Shown here in pieces: positions 8,935 to 17,919 of a DNA stretch of 64,000 nucleotides. The notes under the pieces were generated by a model, which saw nothing but the letters and a program-made list of their open reading frames with translations, was not told the DNA's origin and did no database searches. Position numbers and translations under genes: made by a program. The DNA lies in assembly GCF_025567385.1 (NCBI RefSeq), contig NZ_JAOQJU010000003.1, positions 124,001-188,000 on the forward strand. The letters run 5' to 3'. The first letter of the stretch is position 1; the number at the start of each line of letters is the position of its first letter. Source of the stretch: Claveliimonas acetigenes. Its GTDB lineage: Bacteria > Bacillota > Clostridia > Lachnospirales > Lachnospiraceae.

Positions 8935-10038
8935 TTGAAAAAGAAATTATATCTTCTGCTTACTCTGCTTCTTGCCGTGTCCATGCTTCCGGCATGTTCC
9001 AAAAAGAAGGAAGAGGAAAAAGAACCGGTAAAAGAAGAGAGGGAAGCTGTTGTAGAGGAAGAAGAAAAAGAGCCGGAGCCGGAACCGGAAGAGCCAATCC
9101 CGGCAAACCAAAATCTGCTGACAGGAATCCCTGACCTGACGGACGCCGCCATCGGCAAACGTCCTGTTGCGGTCATGGTAAATAATATACCCAAAGCAAT
9201 GCCTCAATATGGGATTGAAAAGGCAGACATTATTTTTGAAATTCCCGTCGAGGGAGATCAGACCAGATTCATGGCACTCTACGCGGACTACACAACCATA
9301 CCCCAAATCTGTCCCATCCGAAGCTGCCGCTATTATTTCCCGGCGCTCTCACAGGGGTTTGACGCTTTCTATGTCAATTGGGGAATTGATGACAGTATCG
9401 CAGACTATCTGGAACTGCTGCAGTTAGATCAGTACGACGGCATCAGCGGTCAGGGCGGCTTTTTCGGTCGCGACCAGGAACGGCTGAATGCCGGATACGC
9501 GCTGGAACACACCGGATATTTCGACGGCACAAAATTTGCCTCTGTTGTGCAGGCAGAAGGACGGCGCCTGGATCTTACCGAAGACAAAAGGGATCCCGCA
9601 TTCTCCTTCAACGGACTTAACGAACAGTTGAAGCCGGAAGGAAGCGACTGTACACGGATTGATATCAATTTCGGCCAGCAGTCTGCCGCTTTAACTTATG
9701 ACGCTGCAAGCAAAACCTACAAGAAGGAAAACTCCGGCCAGCCGCAGATTGATGCTAAAACCGGAAACCAGCTTTCATTTACCAATGTATTCGTGCTGGA
9801 AACTTCCATTTCTGTCCGGGATTCCATCGGGCACAAAGAAGTGGATTGGGACGGCGGTGACAATTCCGTGGGATACTACATTTCTAACGGCGGTATCCAG
9901 AAAATCCACTGGATGAAGGAAGCAAACAACGAGTGGTCCCGTCTGAAATTCTTCGACGAAAGCGGGAACGAGATTTCCATCAACCGTGGCAAGACTTATA
10001 TTGCAATGAATTACCCAAATCAGGCGGTATTTCAATAA
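8935..10038 (+). CDS. DUF3048 (YerB-like) lipoprotein
   Basis: A secreted lipoprotein of about 367 residues. The best start is TTG at 8935, nine bases after GGGGAGG. Reading from the upstream ATG at 8917 would put that Shine-Dalgarno inside the gene. From the TTG the protein starts MKKKLYLLLTLLLAV and has a lipobox LPAC, the cysteine being at about residue 21. A long Glu/Lys/Pro linker follows (residues 23-55), then a globular part starting PLTGIPDL-like (LLTGIPDLTDAAIGKRPVAV) and the conserved IRSCRYYFPALSQGFDAFYV. This is the DUF3048 family, typified by B. subtilis YerB, whose function is not established. It lies between the methyltransferase and glf. Confidence 0.85.
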   Translation: MKKKLYLLLTLLLAVSMLPACSKKKEEEKEPVKEEREAVVEEEEKEPEPEPEEPIPANQNLLTGIPDLTDAAIGKRPVAVMVNNIPKAMPQYGIEKADIIFEIPVEGDQTRFMALYADYTTIPQICPIRSCRYYFPALSQGFDAFYVNWGIDDSIADYLELLQLDQYDGISGQGGFFGRDQERLNAGYALEHTGYFDGTKFASVVQAEGRRLDLTEDKRDPAFSFNGLNEQLKPEGSDCTRIDINFGQQSAALTYDAASKTYKKENSGQPQIDAKTGNQLSFTNVFVLETSISVRDSIGHKEVDWDGGDNSVGYYISNGGIQKIHWMKEANNEWSRLKFFDESGNEISINRGKTYIAMNYPNQAVFQ

Positions 10039-10063
10039 AAGAAATGAAAGCGAGGAATTTTTC

Positions 10064-11161
10064 ATGAAAACTTATGATTATCTGATTGTAGGCGCCGGGC
10101 TGTACGGCGCTGTAATGGCACACGAACTGACGAAACAGGGAAAATCCTGTCTTGTTATCGACAGACGAGATCATATTGCCGGAAATATCTACTGTGAAAA
10201 TATAGAAGGTATCAATGTACACAAATACGGCGCGCATATTTTCCACACCTCCAACAAAGAAGTATGGGACTATATCAACCAGTTTGCCGAATTCAACAAT
10301 TATATCAATTCACCCATTGCCGTCTACAAAGACGAGCTTTATAACCTGCCCTTCAACATGAACACCTTCAGCAAAATGTGGAATATCCGTACGCCTCAGG
10401 AAGCAAAGGCCATGATTGAAAAGCAGGTTGCAGAAAGCGGCATCACGGAACCTGCGAACTTAGAAGAGCAGGCGCTGTCCCTGGGCGGACGAGACGTATA
10501 TGAGAAGCTGATTAAGGGCTATACAGAAAAGCAGTGGGGCCGGGACTGCAAAGACCTCCCTGCCTTCATCATCAAGCGTCTCCCCTTCCGTTTCACCTAC
10601 GATAACAATTATTTTAACGACCGCTATCAGGGTATCCCCATCGGCGGATATACAGCCATTGTAGAGAAAATGCTGGAGGGCTGCGACGTAGAGACCGGAG
10701 TCGACTTCTTCTCACTCCGAAAGGAACAGCCGGACATTGCCGGTAAAATCATCTTTACCGGAATGATTGACGAGTATTTTGACTATAAGCTGGGCGCACT
10801 GGAATACCGCTCCGTCCGCTTCGAGACAGAAGTCTTAGACTGCGACAACTACCAGGGCAATGCCGTGATAAATTATACCGAACGTGAAGTGCCTTACACA
10901 AGAATCATCGAACACAAGCACTTTGAATTCGGAAAGCAGCCAAAGACCGTCATCTCCAGGGAATATTCCTCCGAGTGGAGCGTCGGCATGGAGCCTTACT
11001 ACCCGGTAAACGATGAAAAGAACAATGCCCTCTTCGCCCGATATAAAGAACTTGCGGACAAAGAAGAGAATGTCATCTTCGGCGGGCGCCTCGGCAATTA
11101 TAAATACTATGATATGGATAAAGTTATTGAAGCAGCTCTGACAGCCGTAAGGGAGTTGTAA
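10064..11161 (+). CDS. glf: UDP-galactopyranose mutase
   Basis: A 365-residue flavoenzyme that interconverts UDP-galactopyranose and UDP-galactofuranose. The FAD-binding GxGxxG is in IVGAGLYGAVMAHEL at residue 7. INVHKYGAHIFHTSNKEVW near residue 50 and YTEKQWGRDCKDLP near 154 are hallmark Glf segments. The start is backed by GCGAGGAATTTTTC. It is convergent with, and close to, the polysaccharide locus, whose gene at 13272-14186 looks like a galactofuranosyltransferase, so its product is probably used there although it sits on the other strand. Confidence 0.96.
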   Translation: MKTYDYLIVGAGLYGAVMAHELTKQGKSCLVIDRRDHIAGNIYCENIEGINVHKYGAHIFHTSNKEVWDYINQFAEFNNYINSPIAVYKDELYNLPFNMNTFSKMWNIRTPQEAKAMIEKQVAESGITEPANLEEQALSLGGRDVYEKLIKGYTEKQWGRDCKDLPAFIIKRLPFRFTYDNNYFNDRYQGIPIGGYTAIVEKMLEGCDVETGVDFFSLRKEQPDIAGKIIFTGMIDEYFDYKLGALEYRSVRFETEVLDCDNYQGNAVINYTEREVPYTRIIEHKHFEFGKQPKTVISREYSSEWSVGMEPYYPVNDEKNNALFARYKELADKEENVIFGGRLGNYKYYDMDKVIEAALTAVREL

Positions 11162-11190
11162 AAGCAGATGCAAAACAGCTAACATAAGAA

Positions 11191-11208
11191 AGGGGCATTT
11201 CAGCCCCT
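11191..11208. terminator. Hairpin between convergent glf and acyltransferase genes
   Basis: AGGGGC (11191-11196) and GCCCCT (11203-11208) form a 6-bp GC-rich stem with a 6-base loop in the 62-base gap between two convergent genes. The T-runs are poor on the plus strand and moderate on the minus strand side. It probably ends both transcripts. Confidence 0.55.
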
Positions 11209-11223
11209 CTCTTCGTAAAATTT

Positions 11224-13287
11224 TTATCTTATACTTTTTACAAATCTCCGCTTTATCATATCAATCCCTGCAGTAACCGCCAGAATAACCGCTGTCTTTA
11301 TTACGAAAATCCGAAACCAATTCATTTCAAAAGGAAGACGGCTAAATACCAGGTCATTCCAATTAAAATACATCATTTCCAGACAATGGAGCGCCAAAAT
11401 CAGCATGGTATTCTGTCCAATCCAGGAGAGAATATTCGTTATGCCTCGGTATCTGCTTAAAAGCTGAGATAAAGATATCACCGTCAGACTCCCTGCCACC
11501 GCCTCAACGATGCACCAGATTCCCAGCGGGTAAGATCGGGTTGCTAATTCTATACAGATACCCTTTGTCAGGAAATATATCCACACAGCAGCAGGTATCG
11601 CCAACTTATATGCACCATTTGTTTCAAAAAATTTATTCCGTCTCAGCCAGTCCCCCACTGCCATAAATAGCAGAGATACCAAAGCCACATCCAGGCTCCA
11701 CGGCAGAAATGCATAATATTTGCCCACCACATATCCTGCAAAGGCCAGCAATACCAAAACGCCCAACCGAATGCCGGAAGAATAATTTTCTAAAAGCTTC
11801 ATAAGAATCACATATAAATTCCGCGTTACAAACAGACAGCAGACAAACCAGACCAGCCACACCGAATCAAAACTCTCGAATCTGGTTGATATTTTACTCA
11901 TACCTCCCAGCATCGCTTTTATCTTATACAGAAACCGCTCCGCTGCAGACCCATTCTCTGCCACTACGGTATAAATAACCGCTGAAATCAGGCAAACTTC
12001 CATATACGGAACCAGCAGGGACTTTACGGATTTTTTGAAAGTCCTTTTTATATCATAGGACTTAATAAAATAGCCATTTGCAATAATAAGCAATGGCATA
12101 TGGAAGGAAAAGATAATCGTCCGCAGATATGCCGGAATCCCTTCTGCATGTCCTAATATCATCAATAATATCGCAATACCCTTGGCAATATTCCAGTATT
12201 TTATTCTGTCTTTTCCCGTATTCTGGTTCCATTTCCCGACCTTTCGTTCCCGCATCATCCACTTCTCTTTCAGACACGGAATGAATTTCTTTATCTGCAG
12301 GCATACCAACACGCCAAGAGAACACAGAACTACCCGTAAACACACCCATATCGTCACAACCGTCGCTGTCTGCAGCTTTAACTTCTCTCCGAATACTGTC
12401 CATACGAACTGCCATGGAATCGCCTGAAGCTCTAATGCGTGACAACACAAAAAGAACAGAGAATTTTTTCCCAGAAATTTTAAAAACCGGGCAATACAAT
12501 TTGTGTATTTCTCTAACTTTTCACAGAGCAGTATCACAATATAGCTTCCCGCTAATGCGCCAATTACATCAAGGAATCCATTTTCAAAATGATTTCTTAC
12601 TATGTACAGATGGCCGCCGAAAAGAATACAAACCAGCCAGATACCTGCTGCCACACTGATAATAGCCGGGTGCGGCTTTTTCTCCAATACCCGACCTTTC
12701 CGCGCCAGCAGCCCGATATAGACAAAGACCGCCGCCGTCATTCCCGCCTGAATACTCCATGGAAGCCAAACCATCGTTGTCGTCTTATAACCGACATATG
12801 CCAGGATTATAACCCCGGCAAAACCATATTGATATTGCATTGCAAACCGTACGATAAGCAAAGCAAAAAACAACGCCAGCAAAAACCAGATTGCCCCAAT
12901 CTGCTTCATATAAAAAGGCTCCTGGTATTCGATGGTTCCGCTTCCGTACAATGCAGCAACCGTCCATGTCTTTATGTCATAAACGACATTTTCCAAACTC
13001 CCGGTTTCTAGCACATCTCTGAGTGTAGCGCCAACTATGATACAGCAGGAAGTAACCACATATGGGACAAGCAGCTGCCTTGCCTTCTTCTTCGCAAATT
13101 CGGAAACCGAAAGCTTGTCCGAAAGAAAATACCCGCTTATCAAAAAGAAAATCGGAACATGAAACGTATAGACAAATGCATTTAAACTGCCGATCCCCAG
13201 ATGTCCCATAACAATACAGATCATGGAAAAGCCTTTTGCGATATCCAGGTAACCGATTCTTTTTGTTGACTTTACTCCCTCTTCCAT
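11224..13287 (-). CDS. Tandem acyltransferase-3 membrane protein (two fused domains)
   Basis: A 687-residue polytopic membrane protein with two complete acyltransferase-3 (OafA/WecH-like) domains in series. The first starts RIGYLDIAKGFSMICIVMGHLG and has FHVPIFFLISGYF; the second starts near residue 365 with RIKYWNIAKGIAILLMILGHAE and has FHMPLLIIANGYF. The histidine after the second hydrophobic stretch (GHLG, GHAE) is the expected catalytic residue in each. Such enzymes move acetyl or other acyl groups onto sugars of surface polymers. The usual family length is about 340 residues, so this is a head-to-tail duplication. Its start overlaps the upstream glycosyltransferase by 16 bases. It is the last gene of the polysaccharide operon. 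Confidence 0.9.
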   Translation of the reverse strand: MEEGVKSTKRIGYLDIAKGFSMICIVMGHLGIGSLNAFVYTFHVPIFFLISGYFLSDKLSVSEFAKKKARQLLVPYVVTSCCIIVGATLRDVLETGSLENVVYDIKTWTVAALYGSGTIEYQEPFYMKQIGAIWFLLALFFALLIVRFAMQYQYGFAGVIILAYVGYKTTTMVWLPWSIQAGMTAAVFVYIGLLARKGRVLEKKPHPAIISVAAGIWLVCILFGGHLYIVRNHFENGFLDVIGALAGSYIVILLCEKLEKYTNCIARFLKFLGKNSLFFLCCHALELQAIPWQFVWTVFGEKLKLQTATVVTIWVCLRVVLCSLGVLVCLQIKKFIPCLKEKWMMRERKVGKWNQNTGKDRIKYWNIAKGIAILLMILGHAEGIPAYLRTIIFSFHMPLLIIANGYFIKSYDIKRTFKKSVKSLLVPYMEVCLISAVIYTVVAENGSAAERFLYKIKAMLGGMSKISTRFESFDSVWLVWFVCCLFVTRNLYVILMKLLENYSSGIRLGVLVLLAFAGYVVGKYYAFLPWSLDVALVSLLFMAVGDWLRRNKFFETNGAYKLAIPAAVWIYFLTKGICIELATRSYPLGIWCIVEAVAGSLTVISLSQLLSRYRGITNILSWIGQNTMLILALHCLEMMYFNWNDLVFSRLPFEMNWFRIFVIKTAVILAVTAGIDMIKRRFVKSIR

Positions 13288-14186
13288 GTTTCTACCATTT
13301 CAATGTCAGGATGAAAACGCAGTCCTGCAAAAAAACCTTTCCCTATGGTTTCCAATCTTTTCCATTTATGATCCTTTGCACGTATTATCACTTTTGCACA
13401 TTCTTTTGCATAAAGATAAAGAATTTTAAACCAGGAATAGCCTCTGCGGTTTCTAAAAACATAGATTCTGTTCCGGTAAGAATATTGATATCTGGAAATT
13501 CTTTCAACCGGAACTTCCGATACGCCAATCCGGGTGTTGCTGTCCATTTTATGTATAATCACACTCTGAGAGCACATATACGCAGGCTTTTCCTTATGCA
13601 AACGTAAGGTATATTCTGTATCATCCCCATATATAAAGAATTCTTTAATCGGAAGTCCAACTTTTCGTGTATATAGTAAATTAACAAAACAGCCGACAAA
13701 AGAGCCGTATTCTATCGGAATCAGCCCATTTTGTGTGGCTCTCAGATTATCATACACATTCGTTCCCGGAACAAATTGATTCATTACACACGGAGTACCG
13801 TCCATCCACAGAACCGTTGAACCCAAATAAGAAAAAGACTCTTTTCCCAGAGTATCCGCTGCCCGTGCAAGCGCTTCTAACGCATCACTTTGAGGAATGG
13901 AATCGTCATCCATCAACCAGCAGAAATCATAATCTTTCTGGGCAATCATTTTTAACCCATAAGAAAAACCTCCTGCGCCTCCCAAATTTTTTCCGGTATT
14001 ATAATAATACAAGTTGGCATGCTGCCGCATCTGTTCTTTTACAATGCTTTCCGTACCATCTGTACTCGCATTATCACATATATAATAATCAAATTCCTGA
14101 CAGGTTTGATTAAAAATTGCAGCCATATTTTCTTTCAATAATTCTTTTCTATTATAAGTAACTACAAGGATTGCCAGTTTGTTCAT
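13272..14186 (-). CDS. Family 2 glycosyltransferase, probable galactofuranosyltransferase
   Basis: A 304-residue GT-A fold enzyme. It begins KLAILVVTYNRKELL, has NASTDGTE for nucleotide-sugar binding and the metal-binding triad WLMDDDSIP near residue 92. YGDDTEYTLRLH near 190 supplies the catalytic acidic residues. The DDD and GDDxEY pattern is that of the GlfT2-like/rhamnosyltransferase branch of GT2, whose characterised members transfer galactofuranose. With glf only 2 kb away this makes Galf transfer likely, though rhamnose cannot be excluded. It follows the TagF-like gene by 7 bases. Confidence 0.85.
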   Translation of the reverse strand: MNKLAILVVTYNRKELLKENMAAIFNQTCQEFDYYICDNASTDGTESIVKEQMRQHANLYYYNTGKNLGGAGGFSYGLKMIAQKDYDFCWLMDDDSIPQSDALEALARAADTLGKESFSYLGSTVLWMDGTPCVMNQFVPGTNVYDNLRATQNGLIPIEYGSFVGCFVNLLYTRKVGLPIKEFFIYGDDTEYTLRLHKEKPAYMCSQSVIIHKMDSNTRIGVSEVPVERISRYQYSYRNRIYVFRNRRGYSWFKILYLYAKECAKVIIRAKDHKWKRLETIGKGFFAGLRFHPDIEMVETWKRE

Positions 14187-14193
14187 AATTCTT

Positions 14194-15357
14194 TTACCTT
14201 TCTATTAATTGTTTAAGCCTGTCCAGAACCTTTTTTGCCGCATTTCCCGATACAGGCGTAAATTTATTTTTAAATTCATTAATCGCCCGCTCATCTATCC
14301 GGGGATGCAAAAGAAAATCAATCACTTCATCTTCGTTCCGGCAGACAGGCCCCGGCAATTCTGATAAATCCAGATAAAGTCCCCGCAATTTCAGATATGT
14401 ATCTCTGTCATATGCAAAACATACTACCGGTTTTTTCAAAATTCCAAAATCAAAATAAGCGCTGGAATAATCCGAAATCAATATATCAGAAATTGCATAC
14501 AGATCATTTAGTTTTTCATAGTTTGTAACAGATTGCGCAAAACTATTATCCGGAATATCCATTTGCTTTTCCACAAGGTAATGCGCCCGAATCAACAGTA
14601 CATATTTATCCTTTAATAAAGCCTCCCATTTTTTCAGGTCAATCGGAGGCGTCAGCGAAAGATAATTCTCTTCTGTAACATCATATTCTCTATATGTAGG
14701 CATATATAAAAGAACTTTTTTATCCTGCGCAATTCCCAAAGACCGCTTGATTTTCTGAATTTCTTCTGGCGTATATGTAACTAACGAGTCATTTCTCGGC
14801 AAATCTGAAATCAGAATATTTTCCGCCGGGACATGATATACTCTTGAAAAAATCTTCTTATCATATTCACTCTGTGCACAAAACAAGTCAATACTTCCAA
14901 GCGTGCAATCTTCATTTTCATTACCGACCGCATCACTTCCAATTTTTTTTAAGGGAGTTCCATGCCAGGTGTCAACATATAATGTTTTCTTTCTTTTCAA
15001 ATGAAAGCCCCGTTCAACAGTCACATTCGTTATCCAGATTCCCGCACTCAGCGCTTCCAGAAGATAGCGGAAAGAATTAAAATCTATCTTTTTTCCACGT
15101 GCGATATGATACTTTTCTTTCTCTGTAAATGCCCAAACCAACTCATAATCCTTAAAAAAATCATCTTTCACTATCGTCTCATACAGCACACGCGGGCTGT
15201 CATCATAGCGAAGCCCATTAAAGGAGACAAATAATATTTTTTTTTCATTTACCGGTATACATACTTTCGCAATCGCCAAAACGGTACCGATTCCCAATCT
15301 GACAATCCCATTAACAACTGTATTATTCTTAACCTTTTTTATCCAATCTCTTTTCAT
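14194..15357 (-). CDS. CDP-glycerol glycerophosphotransferase (TagB/TagF-like)
   Basis: A 387-residue enzyme that adds glycerol-phosphate from CDP-glycerol to a glycan or to a growing teichoic-type chain. The ATG at 15357 is preferred over an upstream in-frame ATG at 15441 because GGGAGA lies just before it and the shorter form avoids overlap with the next gene. Family motifs are YVDTWHGTPLKKIG near residue 145 and ISDYSSAYFDF near 300, which hold the catalytic histidines and substrate-binding serines. The N-terminus has a membrane-associating hydrophobic stretch. The donor is supplied by the TagD-like gene at 17493-17885. Confidence 0.88.
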   Translation of the reverse strand: MKRDWIKKVKNNTVVNGIVRLGIGTVLAIAKVCIPVNEKKILFVSFNGLRYDDSPRVLYETIVKDDFFKDYELVWAFTEKEKYHIARGKKIDFNSFRYLLEALSAGIWITNVTVERGFHLKRKKTLYVDTWHGTPLKKIGSDAVGNENEDCTLGSIDLFCAQSEYDKKIFSRVYHVPAENILISDLPRNDSLVTYTPEEIQKIKRSLGIAQDKKVLLYMPTYREYDVTEENYLSLTPPIDLKKWEALLKDKYVLLIRAHYLVEKQMDIPDNSFAQSVTNYEKLNDLYAISDILISDYSSAYFDFGILKKPVVCFAYDRDTYLKLRGLYLDLSELPGPVCRNEDEVIDFLLHPRIDERAINEFKNKFTPVSGNAAKKVLDRLKQLIER

Positions 15358-15376
15358 AAAAGTCTCCCGTATCCTG

Positions 15377-16477
15377 CTAAGTCTTCCTATACATCTTTTT
15401 ATATAAGCGCATGAGCGCAAGGGCGTTTTCCCGGATATCATACTGTGAAATCGCCTCTATGTTTTTCTGATAGAAACTGTCACGGTCAATTTGGGACGGA
15501 GCTAATATCTCTTCCACCCACTTTTGTATATTCTCTTCCAACGACAAGAAAGAAACATTGCTTCCCAACCTGACTTCTTCCGGAACACTGTCAGAAACAA
15601 CACATTTTAACCCATTCATCTGCGCTTCCAGAAGAACAATTCCCAATCCCTCATATATCGATGGAAAAACAAAAACATCCATCGCATTATATAAAACAGA
15701 AGGATCTTTTGACTCTCCATAGAGAAGAATCCGATCTCTGTACGGATGGCGTGAAACTAATTCGCTTACTTTATCAAAATCAGGTCCTGTTCCAATCAAA
15801 AGAAGAAAAGTATCTGACGCCTGAGGCGCAATTGCTTCAAACAGCTTTAGCAAAAAAGGCTGATTCTTCGGCGCGTTAAACAGTCCTACATGCCCGAGAA
15901 CAAATTTATCTTCCAATCCAAGCTCCGCCCGAACCTGCTGTCTTTTTTCTTCTGAAAACCGAAACCGACTCACAGTGAAACCATTCGGAACCAAAATAAA
16001 AGCTTTTTTTCCAAAAAGCCATTCTCCCGCGCAATTACTGCAGGCAAACGCATGAGTATAAAGCCTGTTAAACAAGGGCAGTAACAGTCTGTGTGCTTTC
16101 AAATGCGTACAATTACTGCTATGACTATGGGCAATACGGATCTTAATTCCTTTTATCCATGCAAAAAACAATTCTGGCGTAATCGTTGCGCTATTCCCAT
16201 GGACATGAACAATATCAAACCTTTTTCGGGAAAGCACAGAAAAGAGCGCTTTATAGTACGCACCGGGAGATGTTTTCCTTTCGGGCAGCAGACACCATTT
16301 AATTCCCAAAGCTTCACATTCCGAACGATATAAAGGCGCAATGGGAGCGCCTGCTACTATGGTAACCTGAAATTGTTTCATATCCAGATTTCTGCAATAA
16401 TTCATAATTACAGTACTAATCCCATTGATACCTAAATCATTTACAAGCATTGCAACTTTTATAGGAGAAGACGCCAT
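15377..16477 (-). CDS. Family 4 glycosyltransferase
   Basis: A 366-residue GT-B enzyme. ATG at 16477 is chosen because AAAGAGG lies seven bases before it; the longer frame would need a TTG. The N-terminal domain starts KVAMLVNDLGINGIS and the donor-binding domain has the E-x7-E motif FPSIYEGLGIVLLEAQ near residue 275, with HVHGNSA earlier. It is cytoplasmic and adds a sugar to the lipid-linked repeat unit; the sugar cannot be read. It overlaps no neighbour and is 19 bases from the TagF-like gene. Confidence 0.87.
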   Translation of the reverse strand: MASSPIKVAMLVNDLGINGISTVIMNYCRNLDMKQFQVTIVAGAPIAPLYRSECEALGIKWCLLPERKTSPGAYYKALFSVLSRKRFDIVHVHGNSATITPELFFAWIKGIKIRIAHSHSSNCTHLKAHRLLLPLFNRLYTHAFACSNCAGEWLFGKKAFILVPNGFTVSRFRFSEEKRQQVRAELGLEDKFVLGHVGLFNAPKNQPFLLKLFEAIAPQASDTFLLLIGTGPDFDKVSELVSRHPYRDRILLYGESKDPSVLYNAMDVFVFPSIYEGLGIVLLEAQMNGLKCVVSDSVPEEVRLGSNVSFLSLEENIQKWVEEILAPSQIDRDSFYQKNIEAISQYDIRENALALMRLYKKMYRKT

Positions 16478-16491
16478 TGTTTTTACCTCTT

Positions 16492-16971
16492 TCAAACTGT
16501 TTTCAAATAATCTGTTATTGTAGTAATCATTTTTTCTCTCTTCGATATAAATTTATCAAATTTATGCGTACTGCATTTTTTTAAAATATCTTCTAAATCA
16601 TCCTCTTCTTTACAAAGCAAAACATAATTTAGTTCAGAAAAGGATTCTGCAATTTCCAATTGATGATCATCAACATGCTCCCCGTATTTTTTTAATCTGG
16701 GAAAGACAACAACCGGCTTGCCATATCTCATTCCGGTGACGATTGTTCCTACTCCGCTGTGTGTAATAAGCATACTGCATTCTGCGATTTTCTCTTCAAA
16801 ACTGCTTTTTTCTAAAAACCGTTCAAATGCAAAGTTTTGGGGAATATAGTCGGACCATCCAATTTGCGCAAATACCGGTTCCGTTATTTTTCCGGAGCCA
16901 ACTAAATCATCAATCTCTTTCAAAAGCCTGTTCAGCGGGAACTTCTGTGTTCCCAAAACAACAAAAATCAT
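16492..16971 (-). CDS. Alg13/EpsE-type glycosyltransferase catalytic subunit
   Basis: About 159 residues, resembling the C-terminal half of family 28 glycosyltransferases (PssE/Cps14G, eukaryotic Alg13). The ATG at 16971, giving MIFVVLGTQKFP, has GGAAGGGGAAG upstream; a GTG at 16995 is possible. The donor-binding segment MLITHSGVGTIVTGMRYGKPVVVFPR is clear near residue 90. Proteins of this type work only as a pair with an Alg14/PssD-like membrane partner, which is the next gene upstream (17011-17484). Confidence 0.88.
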   Translation of the reverse strand: MIFVVLGTQKFPLNRLLKEIDDLVGSGKITEPVFAQIGWSDYIPQNFAFERFLEKSSFEEKIAECSMLITHSGVGTIVTGMRYGKPVVVFPRLKKYGEHVDDHQLEIAESFSELNYVLLCKEEDDLEDILKKCSTHKFDKFISKREKMITTITDYLKTV

Positions 16972-17010
16972 AACTTCCCCTTCCGCAATTTTCACCTTAC
17001 ACTATCCTGC

Positions 17011-17484
17011 TTAAAATACACTTCCTCCGTAAATCGCTTTCGGATAGGTTTCAAGCATGGATTCCCACTGGACAATAAATAAATCTGCAAATGGATACAC
17101 CAATTTCCCCGTCAGCGATTTTTCATGTACACGAGCAAAAGATTCAATATAAATGACCTTTTTATGCATACATTTTGCAAACAGACAAAACGGAAAAGCA
17201 AGCAGCGCCCCCGTTGTAATGATAACATCCGGCTCTTCGTTCCTGAGAATATGGTACGCATCTTTCATAAGCCGGAAAAAGTGCCAAACAAAATGTTTTT
17301 CCTTTCTGTTAATCTGCGGAAGGGCATAAAGATGTTCTAATTGGCAGTCATCCGACTGGCCTCCTTTTTCCGTCACAAAAAAAGCAGAACAATCTTCGGC
17401 TATCTCTCTTAAGCAAAGCAGCTCTTCCCAGTGTCCTCCTGATGACGCTATAAAACCTATTTTTTTCTTCATTTTTTCTTGCAT
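17011..17484 (-). CDS. Alg14/PssD-type glycosyltransferase subunit
   Basis: A 157-residue protein with the Alg14-family opening KKKIGFIASSGGHWEELLCL (P-loop-like GGHxxE) and the later DVIITTGALLAFPF and YIESFARV. It corresponds to the N-terminal, acceptor-binding and membrane-associated half of a split family 28 enzyme. It lies 39 bases upstream of the Alg13-like gene, and together they should form one glycosyltransferase. It follows tagD by 8 bases. Confidence 0.88.
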   Translation of the reverse strand: MQEKMKKKIGFIASSGGHWEELLCLREIAEDCSAFFVTEKGGQSDDCQLEHLYALPQINRKEKHFVWHFFRLMKDAYHILRNEEPDVIITTGALLAFPFCLFAKCMHKKVIYIESFARVHEKSLTGKLVYPFADLFIVQWESMLETYPKAIYGGSVF

Positions 17485-17492
17485 CCGCCCTC

Positions 17493-17885
17493 TTACTTAT
17501 TTAAATCCTCTTTAATCTGTGTTGTACTGATTTCCGGCGTCCGCGGCAGATAAACTACTTCCGCCCCTTCTTCCCTCAGGAAATCAAACTTGCCCTGCCA
17601 GTCGTCTCCTATAACAAAAGTGTCAACATGATACTCGTGTACGTCAGTCCGCTTTTGTTCCCAACAGGTTTCCGGAATTACTAAATCCACATATCGGATA
17701 GATTCCAGAAGCGCTTTTCTCTGTTCATAACTGAAATAGCACTTTTTTTGCTTTTCGTCCCAGTTAAACTCATCCGTAGAAAGCGCTACGATCAAATAAT
17801 CTCCCAGTGCTTTTGCCCTCCTCAGAAGATTGATATGACCATAATGCAGAAGATCAAAAGTTCCATAAGTAATCACTCGTTTCAT
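17493..17885 (-). CDS. tagD: Glycerol-3-phosphate cytidylyltransferase
   Basis: A 130-residue nucleotidyltransferase that makes CDP-glycerol. The signature GTFDLLHYGHINLL (residues 8-21) includes the HxGH motif, and the second family motif RTPEISTTQIKE is at the C-terminus. Length and sequence match TagD/GCT. CDP-glycerol is then the donor for the TagB/TagF-like enzyme at 14194-15357, which places glycerol-phosphate in the polymer made by this locus. GGGAGTGAG precedes the ATG. Confidence 0.95.
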   Translation of the reverse strand: MKRVITYGTFDLLHYGHINLLRRAKALGDYLIVALSTDEFNWDEKQKKCYFSYEQRKALLESIRYVDLVIPETCWEQKRTDVHEYHVDTFVIGDDWQGKFDFLREEGAEVVYLPRTPEISTTQIKEDLNK

Positions 17886-17919
17886 AATATCTCACTCCCT
17901 GTATTTTCTGTCTTAAGAT

